Assembly: GCF_000093085.1 (NCBI RefSeq)
Contig: NC_014219.1
Location: 1,914,384-1,978,383 of the forward strand
Source: [Bacillus] selenitireducens MLS10
Lineage (GTDB): Bacteria > Bacillota > Bacilli > Bacillales > Salisediminibacteriaceae
Length of the DNA: 64,000 bases
Direction: 5' to 3'
Numbering within the stretch: the first letter of the stretch is position 1; every line of letters begins with the position of its first letter. Below are positions 18,315 to 27,847 of the stretch, piece after piece. A program made the position numbers and the translations under genes. The notes below the pieces were generated by a model, which saw only the letters and a list, made by a program, of their open reading frames with translations, made no database searches and was not told the DNA's origin.

Positions 18315-18860
18315 ATGGCAGAAATTCGCGGTACAACGATCTTTGCGATCCGTCATAACGGACAGGCGGCAATTTGTGGTGACGGACAGGTCACCGTCGG
18401 ACAGGCAGTTGTCATGAAACAATCTGCGGTAAAAGTACGTAGACTATACAGAGGCCGGGTAATTACCGGTTTCGCAGGTTCTGTGGCAGATGCATTTTCT
18501 CTATATGAAAAATTTGAAGGGAAGCTTGAAGAATATAACGGTCATCTGCAGCGTGCGGCTGTGGAACTCGCCAAAGAATGGCGTGGTGATCGTGTATTGA
18601 GAAAACTTGAAGCCATGCTGATTGTTATGGATAAAGACAGTTTGTATGTCATAGCAGGTACAGGAGAAGTAATTGAACCTGATGACGGGATTACAGCAAT
18701 CGGCTCAGGGGGAAACTACGCCCTGGCTGCAGGAAGGGCCATGAAGAAGCATGCTCCTCACCTGACGGCTGAGGAGATCGCAAAAGAGAGTCTCCTGACG
18801 GCGGCTTCGATGTGCGTATACACGAATGATCATTTAACGACTGAAGTAATCGAGTATTAA
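18315..18860 (+). CDS. hslV: ATP-dependent protease proteolytic subunit HslV (ClpQ)
   Basis: This is the peptidase of the HslUV (ClpYQ) two-component proteasome-like protease. The 181-residue protein begins [16 protein letters not shown] and contains [30 protein letters not shown] and [19 protein letters not shown]. subtilis CodW carries a short N-terminal extension with Ser as candidate nucleophile. Here residue 2 is Ala, and the conserved Thr-Thr lies at 7-8, so a nucleophile would need removal of six residues if the annotated ATG is right. GGCTTGGAGGCTTTGAA precedes the start. The downstream hslU supports the assignment. Confidence 0.95.
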   Translation: MAEIRGTTIFAIRHNGQAAICGDGQVTVGQAVVMKQSAVKVRRLYRGRVITGFAGSVADAFSLYEKFEGKLEEYNGHLQRAAVELAKEWRGDRVLRKLEAMLIVMDKDSLYVIAGTGEVIEPDDGITAIGSGGNYALAAGRAMKKHAPHLTAEEIAKESLLTAASMCVYTNDHLTTEVIEY

Positions 18861-18894
18861 TCAGTAAGAGTGACTGTGAAAGGTTGTGAAACGA

Positions 18895-20286
18895 GTGAGT
18901 CAGACATTAACGCCCAGAGAAATAGTTGAGAGGTTAGATCAGTCCATCATCGGTCAAAGCAGTGCGAAACGATCCGTCGCCGTCGCACTCAGAAACCGCT
19001 ACAGAAGAAGTCTGCTCGAGGAAAACGTACGGGATGAAATCTCGCCAAAAAACATATTGATGATCGGCCCGACGGGTGTCGGAAAGACGGAGATTGCAAG
19101 AAGGCTGGCTAAACTGACAGGAGCGCCTTTTGTTAAAGTCGAGGCAACGAAGTTTACCGAGGTTGGGTACGTAGGCCGGGACGTTGAATCCATGATCCGG
19201 GATCTGGTCGAAGTGTCGATTCGGATGGTGAAGCAGGAAAAGACGGTTAAAGTGAGAGATTTGGCTGAAAAGCAGGCAAATCAGAGGATTATCGGTCTCC
19301 TCGTTCCAACAGCCAAAAAAGAAAGTTCCTACCGAAACCCTCTCGAAATGCTGTTTCAAAACGGGGAAGACGATGAAGAGCCTGAACCGGAACCGGAAGA
19401 ACACGAATCGGTCCGGGAGCGAAGAAGGCGCATTACCAGACAGCTCGAAGACGGGGAGCTTGAAGAACGCGAGGTCACAATCGAAGTGGAAGAACAGCAG
19501 AACCAAATGATGGACATGATCCCTGGCATGGAACAGATGGGGATGAACATGCAGGATATGTTTGGCGGTATGTTCCCAAAAAAGAAGAAGAAACGCAAAT
19601 TACCGGTCAGAGAGGCGCGAAAAGTACTGGCCGAGGATGAAGCTCAAAAGCTGATCGACATGGAAGAAGTAAAAATTGAAGCCATTTCAAGGGCGGAACA
19701 ACTCGGCATCATTTTTGTTGATGAAATGGATAAAGTGGCCAGTAAATCCGGTGGTCAGTCGGCGGATGTATCAAGAGAAGGCGTTCAGCGGGATATTCTC
19801 CCTGTTGTGGAGGGCTCGACGGTTGCAACGAAATACGGGTCCGTTAAAACCGATCATATGTTGTTCATTGCAGCAGGGGCTTTTCATGTGTCAAAACCGT
19901 CTGATCTGATTCCTGAACTGCAGGGACGGTTTCCGATCCGAGTTGAACTTGACAGTCTGAATGTAGAGGATTTTGTCAGAATCCTTGTGGAACCGAAACA
20001 TGCACTCATTAAACAGTATCAGGCCATGATTGACATTGAAGGTATTGAACTGACATTCACAGAAGATGCGATCAGGGAAATTGCCGAGATTGCCTATGAT
20101 GTAAACGAGCAGACCGAGAATATTGGTGCAAGAAGGCTTCATACAATTCTCGAAAAATTGTTGGAAGATCTGTCTTTTGAAGCTTCGGAAATTACCATGG
20201 AAACAATCAGTATCACCCCGGAATATGTCAGAGAAAAACTTCAGAACATTGTGGAAGACAGAGATTTAAGCCGATTTATACTATAA
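18895..20286 (+). CDS. hslU: ATP-dependent protease ATPase subunit HslU (ClpY)
   Basis: AAA+ unfoldase that feeds substrates to HslV. It shows [17 protein letters not shown], Walker [16 protein letters not shown] (~63), the pore motif [15 protein letters not shown], an intermediate domain with an acidic Glu/Pro-rich stretch and a Met-rich run ([18 protein letters not shown]), Walker [11 protein letters not shown], sensor [12 protein letters not shown], and the C-terminal RFIL tail that docks into HslV. GTG 18895 is preferred because AAAGG lies 11 bases upstream; the in-frame GTG 18886 is too close to it. Either differs by three residues. Confidence 0.95.
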   Translation: MSQTLTPREIVERLDQSIIGQSSAKRSVAVALRNRYRRSLLEENVRDEISPKNILMIGPTGVGKTEIARRLAKLTGAPFVKVEATKFTEVGYVGRDVESMIRDLVEVSIRMVKQEKTVKVRDLAEKQANQRIIGLLVPTAKKESSYRNPLEMLFQNGEDDEEPEPEPEEHESVRERRRRITRQLEDGELEEREVTIEVEEQQNQMMDMIPGMEQMGMNMQDMFGGMFPKKKKKRKLPVREARKVLAEDEAQKLIDMEEVKIEAISRAEQLGIIFVDEMDKVASKSGGQSADVSREGVQRDILPVVEGSTVATKYGSVKTDHMLFIAAGAFHVSKPSDLIPELQGRFPIRVELDSLNVEDFVRILVEPKHALIKQYQAMIDIEGIELTFTEDAIREIAEIAYDVNEQTENIGARRLHTILEKLLEDLSFEASEITMETISITPEYVREKLQNIVEDRDLSRFIL

Positions 20287-20301
20287 CAGGAGGATGAACA
20301 A

Positions 20302-21078
20302 ATGACCTTATTAGAGAAAACAAGAAAAATCAATGAGTTGCTTCAGACGAGCGCCGGCCAATCGGTTAATTTTAAAGAAATGGCAGCGACACTGCGTGAC
20401 GTTATTGAATCCAACGTTTTTATCGTAAGCCGCAGAGGAAAGCTGTTGGGTTTTGCTATTAAACAGGAAATCGAAAATGAACGGATGAAAGAAATGCTTG
20501 AGGAACGGAAATTTCCTGAAGTGTATACGGAAAGCCTTTTTGATATTGAAGATACATCATCCAATATTCCTGTGGAAAGTGATTTTACCGCCTTTCCTGT
20601 GGAGAATCGGGATTTGTTCAAGAATGGTTTGACAACCATTGTGCCGATCCAGGGTGGTGGAGAACGTCTTGGTACACTGATTCTTGCGCGTCTGGACGAC
20701 TCGTTTGATGATGAAGACCTTGTTTTGGCGGAGTACGGATCGACGGTTGTCGGTATGGAAATTTTGCATGAAAAGCAGGAAGAAATCGAACAGGAAGCCA
20801 GAAGCAAAGCGGTCGTGCAAATGGCCATCAGCTCTCTTTCCTACAGTGAACTCGAGGCTGTCGATCATATTTTCAAAGAACTCGACGGGATGGAGGGCCT
20901 TTTGGTCGCGAGTAAAGTGGCGGACCGGGTCGGCATCACCCGTTCGGTCATTGTCAATGCACTGAGAAAGCTTGAAAGTGCCGGTGTCATCGAATCAAGG
21001 TCTCTTGGAATGAAAGGCACTTATATAAAAGTGCTAAACGACAAGTTTCTGTTAGAACTAGAGAAGCATAAAAATTGA
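20302..21078 (+). CDS. codY: Global nutritional regulator CodY
   Basis: CodY is a GTP- and branched-chain-amino-acid-responsive repressor that controls stationary-phase genes, including motility in B. subtilis. The 258-residue protein has the N-terminal GAF domain (~1-155, starting [15 protein letters not shown]) and a C-terminal winged helix-turn-helix ([21 protein letters not shown] at ~207-227). Its length is normal. It follows hslU with TAACAGGAGGATGAACAA as binding site, is closed by an intrinsic terminator, and precedes the fla/che cluster as in B. subtilis. Confidence 0.97.
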   Translation: MTLLEKTRKINELLQTSAGQSVNFKEMAATLRDVIESNVFIVSRRGKLLGFAIKQEIENERMKEMLEERKFPEVYTESLFDIEDTSSNIPVESDFTAFPVENRDLFKNGLTTIVPIQGGGERLGTLILARLDDSFDDEDLVLAEYGSTVVGMEILHEKQEEIEQEARSKAVVQMAISSLSYSELEAVDHIFKELDGMEGLLVASKVADRVGITRSVIVNALRKLESAGVIESRSLGMKGTYIKVLNDKFLLELEKHKN

Positions 21079-21093
21079 TAAAATAAAGCAATT

Positions 21094-21127
21094 AAAACAG
21101 ACTGTCTAGTCCGATAGTCTGTTTTTT
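21094..21127 (+). terminator. Intrinsic terminator after codY
   Basis: AACAGACT and AGTCTGTT form the outer stem (with GTC/GAT inner mismatch pairs and a short loop) followed by TTTTT. It separates the codY operon from the flagellar cluster. Confidence 0.85.
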
Positions 21128-21262
21128 GTTGTAATTACTATTAAATGTGACAGAGTATCTTGAAAATGTGATAAAGTTTGAGTAGATTAGTCTCGGAAAA
21201 CTTTGTCTTCCAACAATTTTTCACCATTAATAGGCCCGATTTTCAACTGGTCCTTTATACAT

Positions 21263-21291
21263 TCGACAAATTTCTCTTATCCATGTAGAAT
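21263..21291 (+). promoter_or_regulatory. Candidate sigma-A promoter of the fla/che operon
   Basis: TCGACA (21263-21268), a 17-base spacer and TAGAAT (21286-21291) lie 63 bases before the flgB start, matching the position of the major fla/che promoter in B. subtilis. I could not find a convincing sigma-D box (TAAA-N15-GCCGATAT) in the same gap. Confidence 0.6.
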
Positions 21292-21353
21292 GAGCTTCGG
21301 TTAAATGTTAAAGAGGAATTACACACTACTTTCATTGAAAGCAGGTGACTGCG

Positions 21354-21758
21354 ATGAACATCATCAATAACCCGTTGAACCAGCTGCTTGAAACGTCGCT
21401 AAATGCTTCGGCGAGAAGGCAGGATACAATATCAGACAATGTAGCAAATGTGGATACGCCGAACTACAAAGCAAAGAAGACCGTCTTCAACCATCAGCTT
21501 CAAAGAGCGATGGACGATCAGCGGCTCAGAGCGAACAGACTAGATGATCGCCACATTGAATTTGGCGGACCGCCCCGCAGTGATGCCCCGCACATCATCG
21601 AACGAACCAATACCCAATACAATCATAACGGTAACAATGTGGATATTGATAAGGAAATGGCCGATATGGCTGAGAATCAAATCTATTACAACGCACTCAT
21701 TGACAGGATGAACGGACGGTTTAACAGCGTTCGGACTGCGATGGGCAGAGGGAGGTAA
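21354..21758 (+). CDS. flgB: Flagellar basal-body rod protein FlgB
   Basis: FlgB forms part of the proximal rod of the flagellar basal body and is exported by the flagellar type III apparatus. The 134-residue protein has the rod signature SDNVANVDTPNYKAKK (~25-40) and a C-terminal DMAENQIYYNALIDRMNGRF helix. ATG 21354 follows GCAGGTGACTGCG; an in-frame GTG nine bases earlier overlaps the binding site. It is the first gene of the cluster, with flgC six bases downstream. Confidence 0.95.
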   Translation: MNIINNPLNQLLETSLNASARRQDTISDNVANVDTPNYKAKKTVFNHQLQRAMDDQRLRANRLDDRHIEFGGPPRSDAPHIIERTNTQYNHNGNNVDIDKEMADMAENQIYYNALIDRMNGRFNSVRTAMGRGR

Positions 21759-21764
21759 CTGAGT

Positions 21765-22193
21765 ATGTTTCATGGTATGAATGTATCGGCTTCAGGGCTC
21801 ACTTCCCAGCGGCTGAGGATGGATGTTGTATCCAGTAATATGGCGAATGCCGAATCGACCCGGGGACGATTCGTAGACGGTGAGTGGGAACCGTATCGCC
21901 GAAAGATGGTCACATTTGAACCGAACCGTACGTCAGGCAGCAGATTTCAGGATCATTTCCGACATGCGGTAAATCGTAATGCGACGACCGGTGATGGGGT
22001 CAAAGTCGGAGAAATTATTGAAGATGAGTCACCGTTTCGGATGAGGTATGATCCTGATCATCCGGATGCGAACGAAGATGGCTATGTAGAGCTGCCGAAT
22101 GTGGATCCTCTTAAAGAAATGATCGATCTGATGAGTGCGACACGCAGCTACGAAGCTGGCGTAACGTCGTTCGATGCACATAAGAATAAATGA
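21765..22193 (+). CDS. flgC: Flagellar basal-body rod protein FlgC
   Basis: FlgC is a proximal rod subunit. The 142-residue protein begins MFHGMNVSASGLTSQRLRMDV, followed by the rod motif SSNMANAESTRG, and ends in the family C-terminal helix (EMIDLMSATRSYEAGVTSF). It lies between flgB and fliE with short spacing, the standard flgBC-fliE order. Confidence 0.95.
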   Translation: MFHGMNVSASGLTSQRLRMDVVSSNMANAESTRGRFVDGEWEPYRRKMVTFEPNRTSGSRFQDHFRHAVNRNATTGDGVKVGEIIEDESPFRMRYDPDHPDANEDGYVELPNVDPLKEMIDLMSATRSYEAGVTSFDAHKNK

Positions 22194-22194
22194 C

Positions 22195-22506
22195 ATGAAT
22201 ATGGATCAGGTTGCCCGAATGAATTCTGTCATGGGGCCGGCGAATCAGGTTCAGCAAAACAGACAGGTGACACCGCATGAAGCACAACAGTCGTTTAAGA
22301 CTTGGCTTGGTGATGCCATCAATGATATGAACCAGAGACAGGTTGACTCTCAACATATGACTGAACGAATGGCGCGTGGAGAAAACGTGGACCTTCATGA
22401 TGTGATGATTACTGCGCAAAAAGCAAGTATCACACTTGAAACGACTGTCGAAGTCCGTGACAAGGTGATCGAGGCGTATCAGGAGATTATGCGTATGCAG
22501 GTATAA
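22195..22506 (+). CDS. fliE: Flagellar hook-basal body complex protein FliE
   Basis: FliE joins the MS ring to the rod. The 103-residue product has the family core SFKTWLGDAINDMNQRQVDSQ (~37-57), DLHDVMITAQKASITLE and the end KVIEAYQEIMRMQV. ATG 22195 gives a normal-length protein; an in-frame ATG at 22174 lies inside flgC. The ribosome binding site is weak (AAGAATAAATGAC), suggesting coupling to flgC, whose stop is adjacent. A strong hairpin follows at 22518. Confidence 0.93.
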   Translation: MNMDQVARMNSVMGPANQVQQNRQVTPHEAQQSFKTWLGDAINDMNQRQVDSQHMTERMARGENVDLHDVMITAQKASITLETTVEVRDKVIEAYQEIMRMQV

Positions 22507-22517
22507 GAGGAGATTTG

Positions 22518-22562
22518 CATCACCCCATGGATGTAGTCACATGGGGTGATGACCTGCTTTTT
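22518..22562 (+). terminator. Hairpin with T tract between fliE and fliF
   Basis: CATCACCCCATG (22518-22529) and CATGGGGTGATG (22540-22551) are perfect 12-base inverted arms with a 10-base loop. CTTTTT follows six bases later. It looks like an intrinsic terminator or attenuator inside the fla/che cluster, which is unusual. Confidence 0.6.
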
Positions 22563-22579
22563 ATACATATCGGAATAAT

Positions 22580-22608
22580 TTCTCAATTATTTAGTGTGAA
22601 TTTATATT
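22580..22608 (+). promoter_or_regulatory. Possible sigma-A promoter upstream of fliF
   Basis: TTCTCA (22580-22585), a 17-base spacer and TATATT (22603-22608) lie just downstream of the fliE hairpin and 64 bases before fliF. The local sequence is very AT-rich, so a chance match is possible. Confidence 0.4.
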
Positions 22609-22671
22609 TTTCTTTTTAAATGATGGCTGGATCACTTTCACAGATGTTCGAGCGGTAACGTAGGAGGAGCA

Positions 22672-24258
22672 ATGAACGAAACTTTAACGGTTTATAGAGA
22701 AAAGGCAACTGAATTTTGGCAGTCCCGCTCAAAGAAACAAAGGGGGCTCCTGATCGGTGCTGTCGTTCTGATCATTGCTTTCATAATTGCCCTATCCTGG
22801 GTCGGATCTCGGACAAATCTGGTTCCGTTATATTCGAATTTGACGATACAGGAAACGGGAGAAATAAAAGCAAATCTGGACGGACGGGGTATTCAGAATG
22901 AAGTATCAGCGGACGGGACATCCATCCTTGTTCCGGAAACAGCTGTGGACAACTTAAAAGTCGAATTGGCTGCAGAGGGCATTCCGCAAACTGGACGCAT
23001 TGATTATGGTACTTTTGGCGATAATATGGGTTTTGGTACAACGGACAGTGAATTTCAGCTTCTTGAGCGCGCTGCATTGCAAACAACGCTTGAGGATCTG
23101 ATCCGAAATGTCGATGGTGTCACGAATGCCCAGGTTATGATTACGCTGCCGGAGGAGAGTGTGTGGCTGCAAGAAACACCGTCTGAAGCAACAGCTTCAA
23201 TTCTTTTAAATATGCAGGCGGGTTATTCCCTTGATGAATCACAGATACGCTCTTTGTATCATTTGGCATCACGGAGTGTGCCGAATCTTCCGGTTGAGAA
23301 CATCGTGATCATGGACCAGTTTTCCAGGTATCTTGAGCTTGAGGATCAGCCGGGCATGGCAGATTCATCTCTGTCGGTCTATGAACAGCACCGCGCAATC
23401 CAGCGGGATATTGAACGTGATTTACAGCGCGATCTTCAACAGATGCTTGGTACGATGATGGGGCCTGACAAAGTATTGGTCAGCATCAGTACAGACCTTG
23501 ATTTCACGGAAGAGAACCGTACAGAAGATCTGGTTGAACCGGTTGATGAAGAAAATATGGAAGGCATCGCGATCAGCGTGGAACGAATCACGGAAACCTT
23601 TTCCGGGGAAGACATTGCAGATGGCGGTGTACCAGGGGCCGGTGAGGATGATATTCCTAACTTCCCGGGTGTTGGTGCAGGAGCCGGAGCAGGCGATTAT
23701 GAGCTCATTGAAGAGCGGATCAATAACGATGTGAACCGGATTCACCGTGAAATAACAGAGTCACCTTATCAGCTCAGGGATATCAGCATTCAGGTAATGG
23801 TTGAACCGCCTGATCCTGAAGATATCGGTTCCCTTCCACAGCAGACCCTGGATGATATTCAGGCAATGCTTACACAGATTGTCAGAACGACGATTCCTGA
23901 CGAAGTGACAGCTGAATGGGGAGATGAGGAACTTGCAGACCGGGTTCTTGTCTCACCGCAGGAATTTTTCGGTCGGGTCGAATTCGAAGAACCTCAGACA
24001 GGCATTCCTTGGTGGTATTTCCTCGTAGGAGCACTTGTACTTGGCGCCGTTATCCTCGCTGTCGTTCTGTTGAGAAGGGGCCGGGAAGAAGAGGTGACAG
24101 AAGTTGCATCCGCTGAAGATGACTTCCGACTGCCGCCAATTGACAAGAAGCCTCAGACGGAAGAAGGGGCCCGAAAGCAGCAGCTGGAGGATTTGGCGAA
24201 AGATAAGCCTGATGAGTTCTCAAAACTGATTCGGACCTGGCTGTCTGACGAAAACTAA
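22672..24258 (+). CDS. fliF: Flagellar MS-ring protein FliF
   Basis: FliF builds the MS ring that anchors the motor in the cytoplasmic membrane and houses the export gate. The 528-residue protein has an N-terminal transmembrane helix (~24-45, GLLIGAVVLIIAFIIAL), the YscJ-like ring-building motifs with VPLYSNLTIQE, the large periplasmic region with ITLPEESVWLQE, a second transmembrane helix (~445-467, WWYFLVGALVLGAVILAVVLL) and a C-terminal tail for FliG binding (LIRTWLSDE). Start ATG 22672 follows TAGGAGGAGCA. Confidence 0.96.
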   Translation: MNETLTVYREKATEFWQSRSKKQRGLLIGAVVLIIAFIIALSWVGSRTNLVPLYSNLTIQETGEIKANLDGRGIQNEVSADGTSILVPETAVDNLKVELAAEGIPQTGRIDYGTFGDNMGFGTTDSEFQLLERAALQTTLEDLIRNVDGVTNAQVMITLPEESVWLQETPSEATASILLNMQAGYSLDESQIRSLYHLASRSVPNLPVENIVIMDQFSRYLELEDQPGMADSSLSVYEQHRAIQRDIERDLQRDLQQMLGTMMGPDKVLVSISTDLDFTEENRTEDLVEPVDEENMEGIAISVERITETFSGEDIADGGVPGAGEDDIPNFPGVGAGAGAGDYELIEERINNDVNRIHREITESPYQLRDISIQVMVEPPDPEDIGSLPQQTLDDIQAMLTQIVRTTIPDEVTAEWGDEELADRVLVSPQEFFGRVEFEEPQTGIPWWYFLVGALVLGAVILAVVLLRRGREEEVTEVASAEDDFRLPPIDKKPQTEEGARKQQLEDLAKDKPDEFSKLIRTWLSDEN

Positions 24259-24274
24259 GGAGTGAAAGCCGCCT

Positions 24275-25285
24275 ATGGTTAAAAAACAACAGCTGACTGG
24301 CAAGCAAAAAGCGGCTATATTGCTGATTTCGCTGGGACCTGATGTCTCAGCCAATGTCTATAAACATTTATCGGAAGAAGAAATTGAAAAACTGACCCTT
24401 GAAATTGCCGGGGTCAGAAAAATTGAACAGGATGTCAAAGATGAAGTGGTTGATGAGTTCCATCAGATGGCCATTGCCCAAGATTATATTACGCAGGGCG
24501 GGATCGGTTACGCCAAGGATGTTCTTGAAAAAGCCCTTGGTAACGAAGAGGCGATGCAGATCATCAACCGTCTGACATCCACTCTTCAGGTCAGACCTTT
24601 TGATTTTGCCCGCAAGGCAGAGGCTCAGCAGATCTTCAACTTCATTCAAAATGAGCATCCGCAGACGATCGCACTTATCCTTTCTTATCTGAGCAGTGAA
24701 CAGTCCGGGCAAATCCTGTCTGATCTTCCTCAGGAAGTACAGGCGGATGTGGCCAAGCGGATCGCACTGATGGACAGCACATCACCGGAAATTGTGAACG
24801 AAGTCGAAAGCATCCTGGAGAAGAAGTTGTCTTCAACAGTAACGCAGGATTATACGCAGGCTGGCGGTATCGAAGCAGTTGTGGAAGTGTTAAACAGTGT
24901 TGACCGCAGTACAGAGCGGACGATACTTGATGCACTGGAAATCCAGGATCCTGAGCTTGCTGAAGAAATCAAGAAGAGAATGTTCGTCTTTGAAGACATT
25001 GTCACTCTCGATAACCGTTCCATCCAACGTGTCATTCGCGATGTGGAGAACGAGGATTTACAGCTTTCATTGAAGGTGGCCAGTGAAGAAGTAAAAGAAA
25101 CGGTCTTTAATAACATGTCACAACGAATGTCTGACACCTTCCGTGAAGAGATGGAGTACATGGGTCCTGTGCGGTTGAGAGATGTTGAAGAAGCCCAGAC
25201 GCGTATCGTTGCGGTAATTCGAAGACTTGAGGAAGCAGGTGAGATTGTCATCGCACGTGGTGGAGGAGATGATATCATTGTCTAG
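24275..25285 (+). CDS. fliG: Flagellar motor switch protein FliG
   Basis: FliG is the rotor protein that contacts the stator and sets torque direction. The 336-residue product has the N-domain (LTGKQKAAILLISLGPDVSANVYKHLSEEEI), a middle domain with the EHPQTIALILSYL motif (the EHPQR-type FliM-binding site), and the C-terminal torque helix region (SLKVASEEVKETVFNNMSQR) with charged residues. It lies between fliF and fliH as expected, and its last bases contain the fliH start. Confidence 0.96.
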   Translation: MVKKQQLTGKQKAAILLISLGPDVSANVYKHLSEEEIEKLTLEIAGVRKIEQDVKDEVVDEFHQMAIAQDYITQGGIGYAKDVLEKALGNEEAMQIINRLTSTLQVRPFDFARKAEAQQIFNFIQNEHPQTIALILSYLSSEQSGQILSDLPQEVQADVAKRIALMDSTSPEIVNEVESILEKKLSSTVTQDYTQAGGIEAVVEVLNSVDRSTERTILDALEIQDPELAEEIKKRMFVFEDIVTLDNRSIQRVIRDVENEDLQLSLKVASEEVKETVFNNMSQRMSDTFREEMEYMGPVRLRDVEEAQTRIVAVIRRLEEAGEIVIARGGGDDIIV

Positions 25286-26075
25286 AGTAATCAAAACCTA
25301 CACATCACCGATGGCTGATCGGGAGAAAAAAGAAATCGGACTGAAAAAAGTCCGTTTTCCTCAAATTGAAGGTCATGATGGTCAGGACAGCGATCAAGAT
25401 ACAACAGATGAAATGACCGAATCGAATGAAGCAGCGGATTATGAAGCCTCACTTAAAAGGCGCGAAGAACAGCTTCAACAAAGAGAACAGCGACTTCATG
25501 ATGAAAGAGCTGCATTTGAAAAGCAGATGGCGGACCAGGATGAGGAGATCCGCAAGCAGGCAGAAGAAACCTTCAACCAGGCTGCGGAAGAGGGCTTTAA
25601 CCAGGGATATCAGGATGGCCTCGAACAGGGACAGGCCCAATTCAGTGAAGCGGTTCAAGAAGCAAAACAAATCATCGAACTGGCCCGTCAGGATGTTGTC
25701 AGACGCATTGAAGAAGCCGAGCCGGATATTCTTGAACTGGCAGTTGCCATAGCTGCAAGGATAACAGGAACTGAACTCGAGCAGGATTCATCCAAATGGC
25801 TGCAGTTTGTCAAACAGGCCATTTATGAAGTCAGGGAGCAGGACGAAGTGAAAGTGTATGTGCCGCCTCACTGGTATCCGATTACGCTTGAAGGCCAGCC
25901 TGAGCTTCAGGAAGTAGCCGTTCATGTGGGAGAACTGATTATTCTGCCTGATGAGCAGCTCGTGCAAAATCAATGCCTCCTCGAAACACCATACGGAAGA
26001 GTGGATGCCTCAATGGATACACAGCTGCTTGAAGTGAGACAAGCGCTTTTTGAAGTGCTGAAAGCCGGGGGATGA
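25278..26075 (+). CDS. fliH: Flagellar assembly protein FliH
   Basis: FliH is the negative regulator and stator-like partner of the export ATPase FliI. The 265-residue protein begins (M)SRVIKTYTSPMADREKK, has an acidic spacer, a long Gln/Glu-rich coiled coil (~60-125, with GFNQGYQDGLEQGQAQ) and the C-terminal FliH/YscL domain (DILELAVAIAARITGTEL). The TTG start at 25278 is chosen because GGAGGAG ends 9 bases upstream and B. subtilis FliH begins similarly; it overlaps the fliG stop by eight bases. ATG 25269 is inside the binding site. Confidence 0.9.
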   Translation: MSRVIKTYTSPMADREKKEIGLKKVRFPQIEGHDGQDSDQDTTDEMTESNEAADYEASLKRREEQLQQREQRLHDERAAFEKQMADQDEEIRKQAEETFNQAAEEGFNQGYQDGLEQGQAQFSEAVQEAKQIIELARQDVVRRIEEAEPDILELAVAIAARITGTELEQDSSKWLQFVKQAIYEVREQDEVKVYVPPHWYPITLEGQPELQEVAVHVGELIILPDEQLVQNQCLLETPYGRVDASMDTQLLEVRQALFEVLKAGG

Positions 26076-26076
26076 C

Positions 26077-27381
26077 ATGAATAAAGAAGCGATGCTGCAA
26101 ACGATAAATGAGGTTTCTCCATTCAAGTTTTACGGGAAAGTGTCACAAGTAGTAGGGCTCATGATAGAGTCCCGTGGCCCTCAGGCGTCAGTAGGGGAAC
26201 TTTGCCTGATTCATATATCCCGTACGCAGCGAAAAATTCTTGCTGAGGTTGTCGGCTTTCGCGAAGAAAAAGTCTTACTGATGCCCTTTGACCGGATCTC
26301 AGACATTGCTGCAGGCAGTCTTGTTGAGACGATGGGAAGACCCCTCGAAGTGAAAGTGGGCAGAGATATGATCGGGACCGTGGTCGATGGTCTCGGCAGA
26401 CACTTTCTTGACGGGGGAGAACGCATCGGTAATCAGTATTATTCAACGGATAATGAACCTCCTAATCCGATGACCCGACCGCGTATTTCTGAACCCCTTG
26501 GTCTTGGCGTCAAAGCGATCGATGGACTGTTCACGGTCGGAAAAGGACAGCGAATGGGCATCTTTGCCGGAAGTGGTGTCGGAAAGAGTACACTGATGGC
26601 AATGATCACAAAGAGTTCTGAAGCGGATATCAACGTTATTGCTCTCATTGGAGAACGAGGAAGGGAAGTTCGGGATTTTATTGAACGGGACCTGGGCGAA
26701 GAAGGGATGAAAAACACCATTGTCGTTGTTGCGACGTCTGATCAGCCCCCGCTGATGCGTATTAAAGGGGCGATGACAGCAACGGCCATCAGTGAGTATT
26801 TTCGCGATCTCGGCTATGATGTGAACCTGATGATGGACTCGGTTACCCGGGTTGCCATGGCACAGCGTGAAATCGGCTTGGCTATCGGGGAACCGCCAAC
26901 AACGAAAGGCTACACACCTTCGGTTTTTGCATTGTTACCGCGTCTCCTGGAACGGAGCGGAATGAGTCAATCGGGTTCAATCACTGCCTTTTATACGGTA
27001 CTCGTTGATGGTGATGATATGAATGAACCCGTCGCAGACTCGGTGAGGGGAATCCTTGACGGGCACCTCGTTCTTGACCGGAAGCTTGCCAATAAAGGCC
27101 ACTTCCCGGCAATCAACCCGCTAAGCAGTATCAGCAGAATTATGAATGAACTTGTTGATGACAGACACCGTCAGGCAGCGGATAAAGTCAGACAAATCAT
27201 TTCCACTTATCAGGAATCCGAAGATCTGATCAATATAGGCGCCTACAAAAAAGGCTCCAATCCGGAGGTTGACGAGGCGATTAAACGCTTTCCCGAGGTG
27301 AACGAATTTCTCGTACAGGAAGTGCACGAAGCCTTTTCCTATGATGAGATAATGAATCAACTTGTATCGAGATTTGGCTAA
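26077..27381 (+). CDS. fliI: Flagellum-specific export ATPase FliI
   Basis: FliI is the hexameric ATPase energising export of rod, hook and filament subunits. The 434 residues are related to F1-beta: Walker A GIFAGSGVGKSTLMAM (~164-179), IGERGREVRDFIE, Walker B region DVNLMMDSVTRVAMAQREIGL, and GEPPTTKGYTPSVFALLPRLLERSG. Length is standard. It begins one base after the fliH stop, with GGGGATGAC as binding site, and is followed by fliJ. Confidence 0.97.
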   Translation: MNKEAMLQTINEVSPFKFYGKVSQVVGLMIESRGPQASVGELCLIHISRTQRKILAEVVGFREEKVLLMPFDRISDIAAGSLVETMGRPLEVKVGRDMIGTVVDGLGRHFLDGGERIGNQYYSTDNEPPNPMTRPRISEPLGLGVKAIDGLFTVGKGQRMGIFAGSGVGKSTLMAMITKSSEADINVIALIGERGREVRDFIERDLGEEGMKNTIVVVATSDQPPLMRIKGAMTATAISEYFRDLGYDVNLMMDSVTRVAMAQREIGLAIGEPPTTKGYTPSVFALLPRLLERSGMSQSGSITAFYTVLVDGDDMNEPVADSVRGILDGHLVLDRKLANKGHFPAINPLSSISRIMNELVDDRHRQAADKVRQIISTYQESEDLINIGAYKKGSNPEVDEAIKRFPEVNEFLVQEVHEAFSYDEIMNQLVSRFG

Positions 27382-27395
27382 AGGAGGTACCAAAA

Positions 27396-27833
27396 ATGGC
27401 TTTTCACTATTCGCTTCAAAAAGTAATGGAACATAAAGACCGGGAAAAAAGCGAGGCTGAAAAACAGTACTCCGATGCCATTGATCAATTTGAAACCGTT
27501 GCAACAAAACTGTATGAAACACTGAAGCAAAAAGAAGACCTGCAGCAAAGACAGGTAGATCAGATTGGAAAAGGTCTTCCAATCGCGGAAATTCAGCATC
27601 ACGAGAAGCTGCTGACCTATCTTCAAAAAGAGATCGATTCTCTTCAGTGGCAGACACAGCGGGCTCGGAAAATGATGACAGACAAAGAGCGACTTTTAGT
27701 GTCGAAATCCATCGATGTTAAAAAATATGAACGAATGAAAGATATTAAATACGAAGAATACAAAGAACAGGAAAAACAAGAAGAAACCAAGTTTCTCGAT
27801 GAAATTTCTGTCCAACAATTTGTCAGGCGATGA
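27396..27833 (+). CDS. fliJ: Flagellar export protein FliJ
   Basis: FliJ is a coiled-coil chaperone escort and rotor-like component of the FliHIJ ATPase complex. The 145-residue protein is almost entirely charged alpha-helix with heptads, starting MAFHYSLQKVMEHKDREKSEAE and ending EISVQQFVRR. Recognised by position between fliI and the MotE/YlxF-like gene and by its typical N-terminus. AAAGGAGGTACCAAAA provides a strong ribosome binding site. Confidence 0.93.
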   Translation: MAFHYSLQKVMEHKDREKSEAEKQYSDAIDQFETVATKLYETLKQKEDLQQRQVDQIGKGLPIAEIQHHEKLLTYLQKEIDSLQWQTQRARKMMTDKERLLVSKSIDVKKYERMKDIKYEEYKEQEKQEETKFLDEISVQQFVRR

Positions 27834-27847
27834 AATCAGGTGAAGCG

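Noticed and set aside
21210-21345. Sigma-D promoter before flgB
   Set aside because: GCCCGATTT near 21233 resembles the -10 element, but no TAAA -35 element lies about 15 bases upstream.
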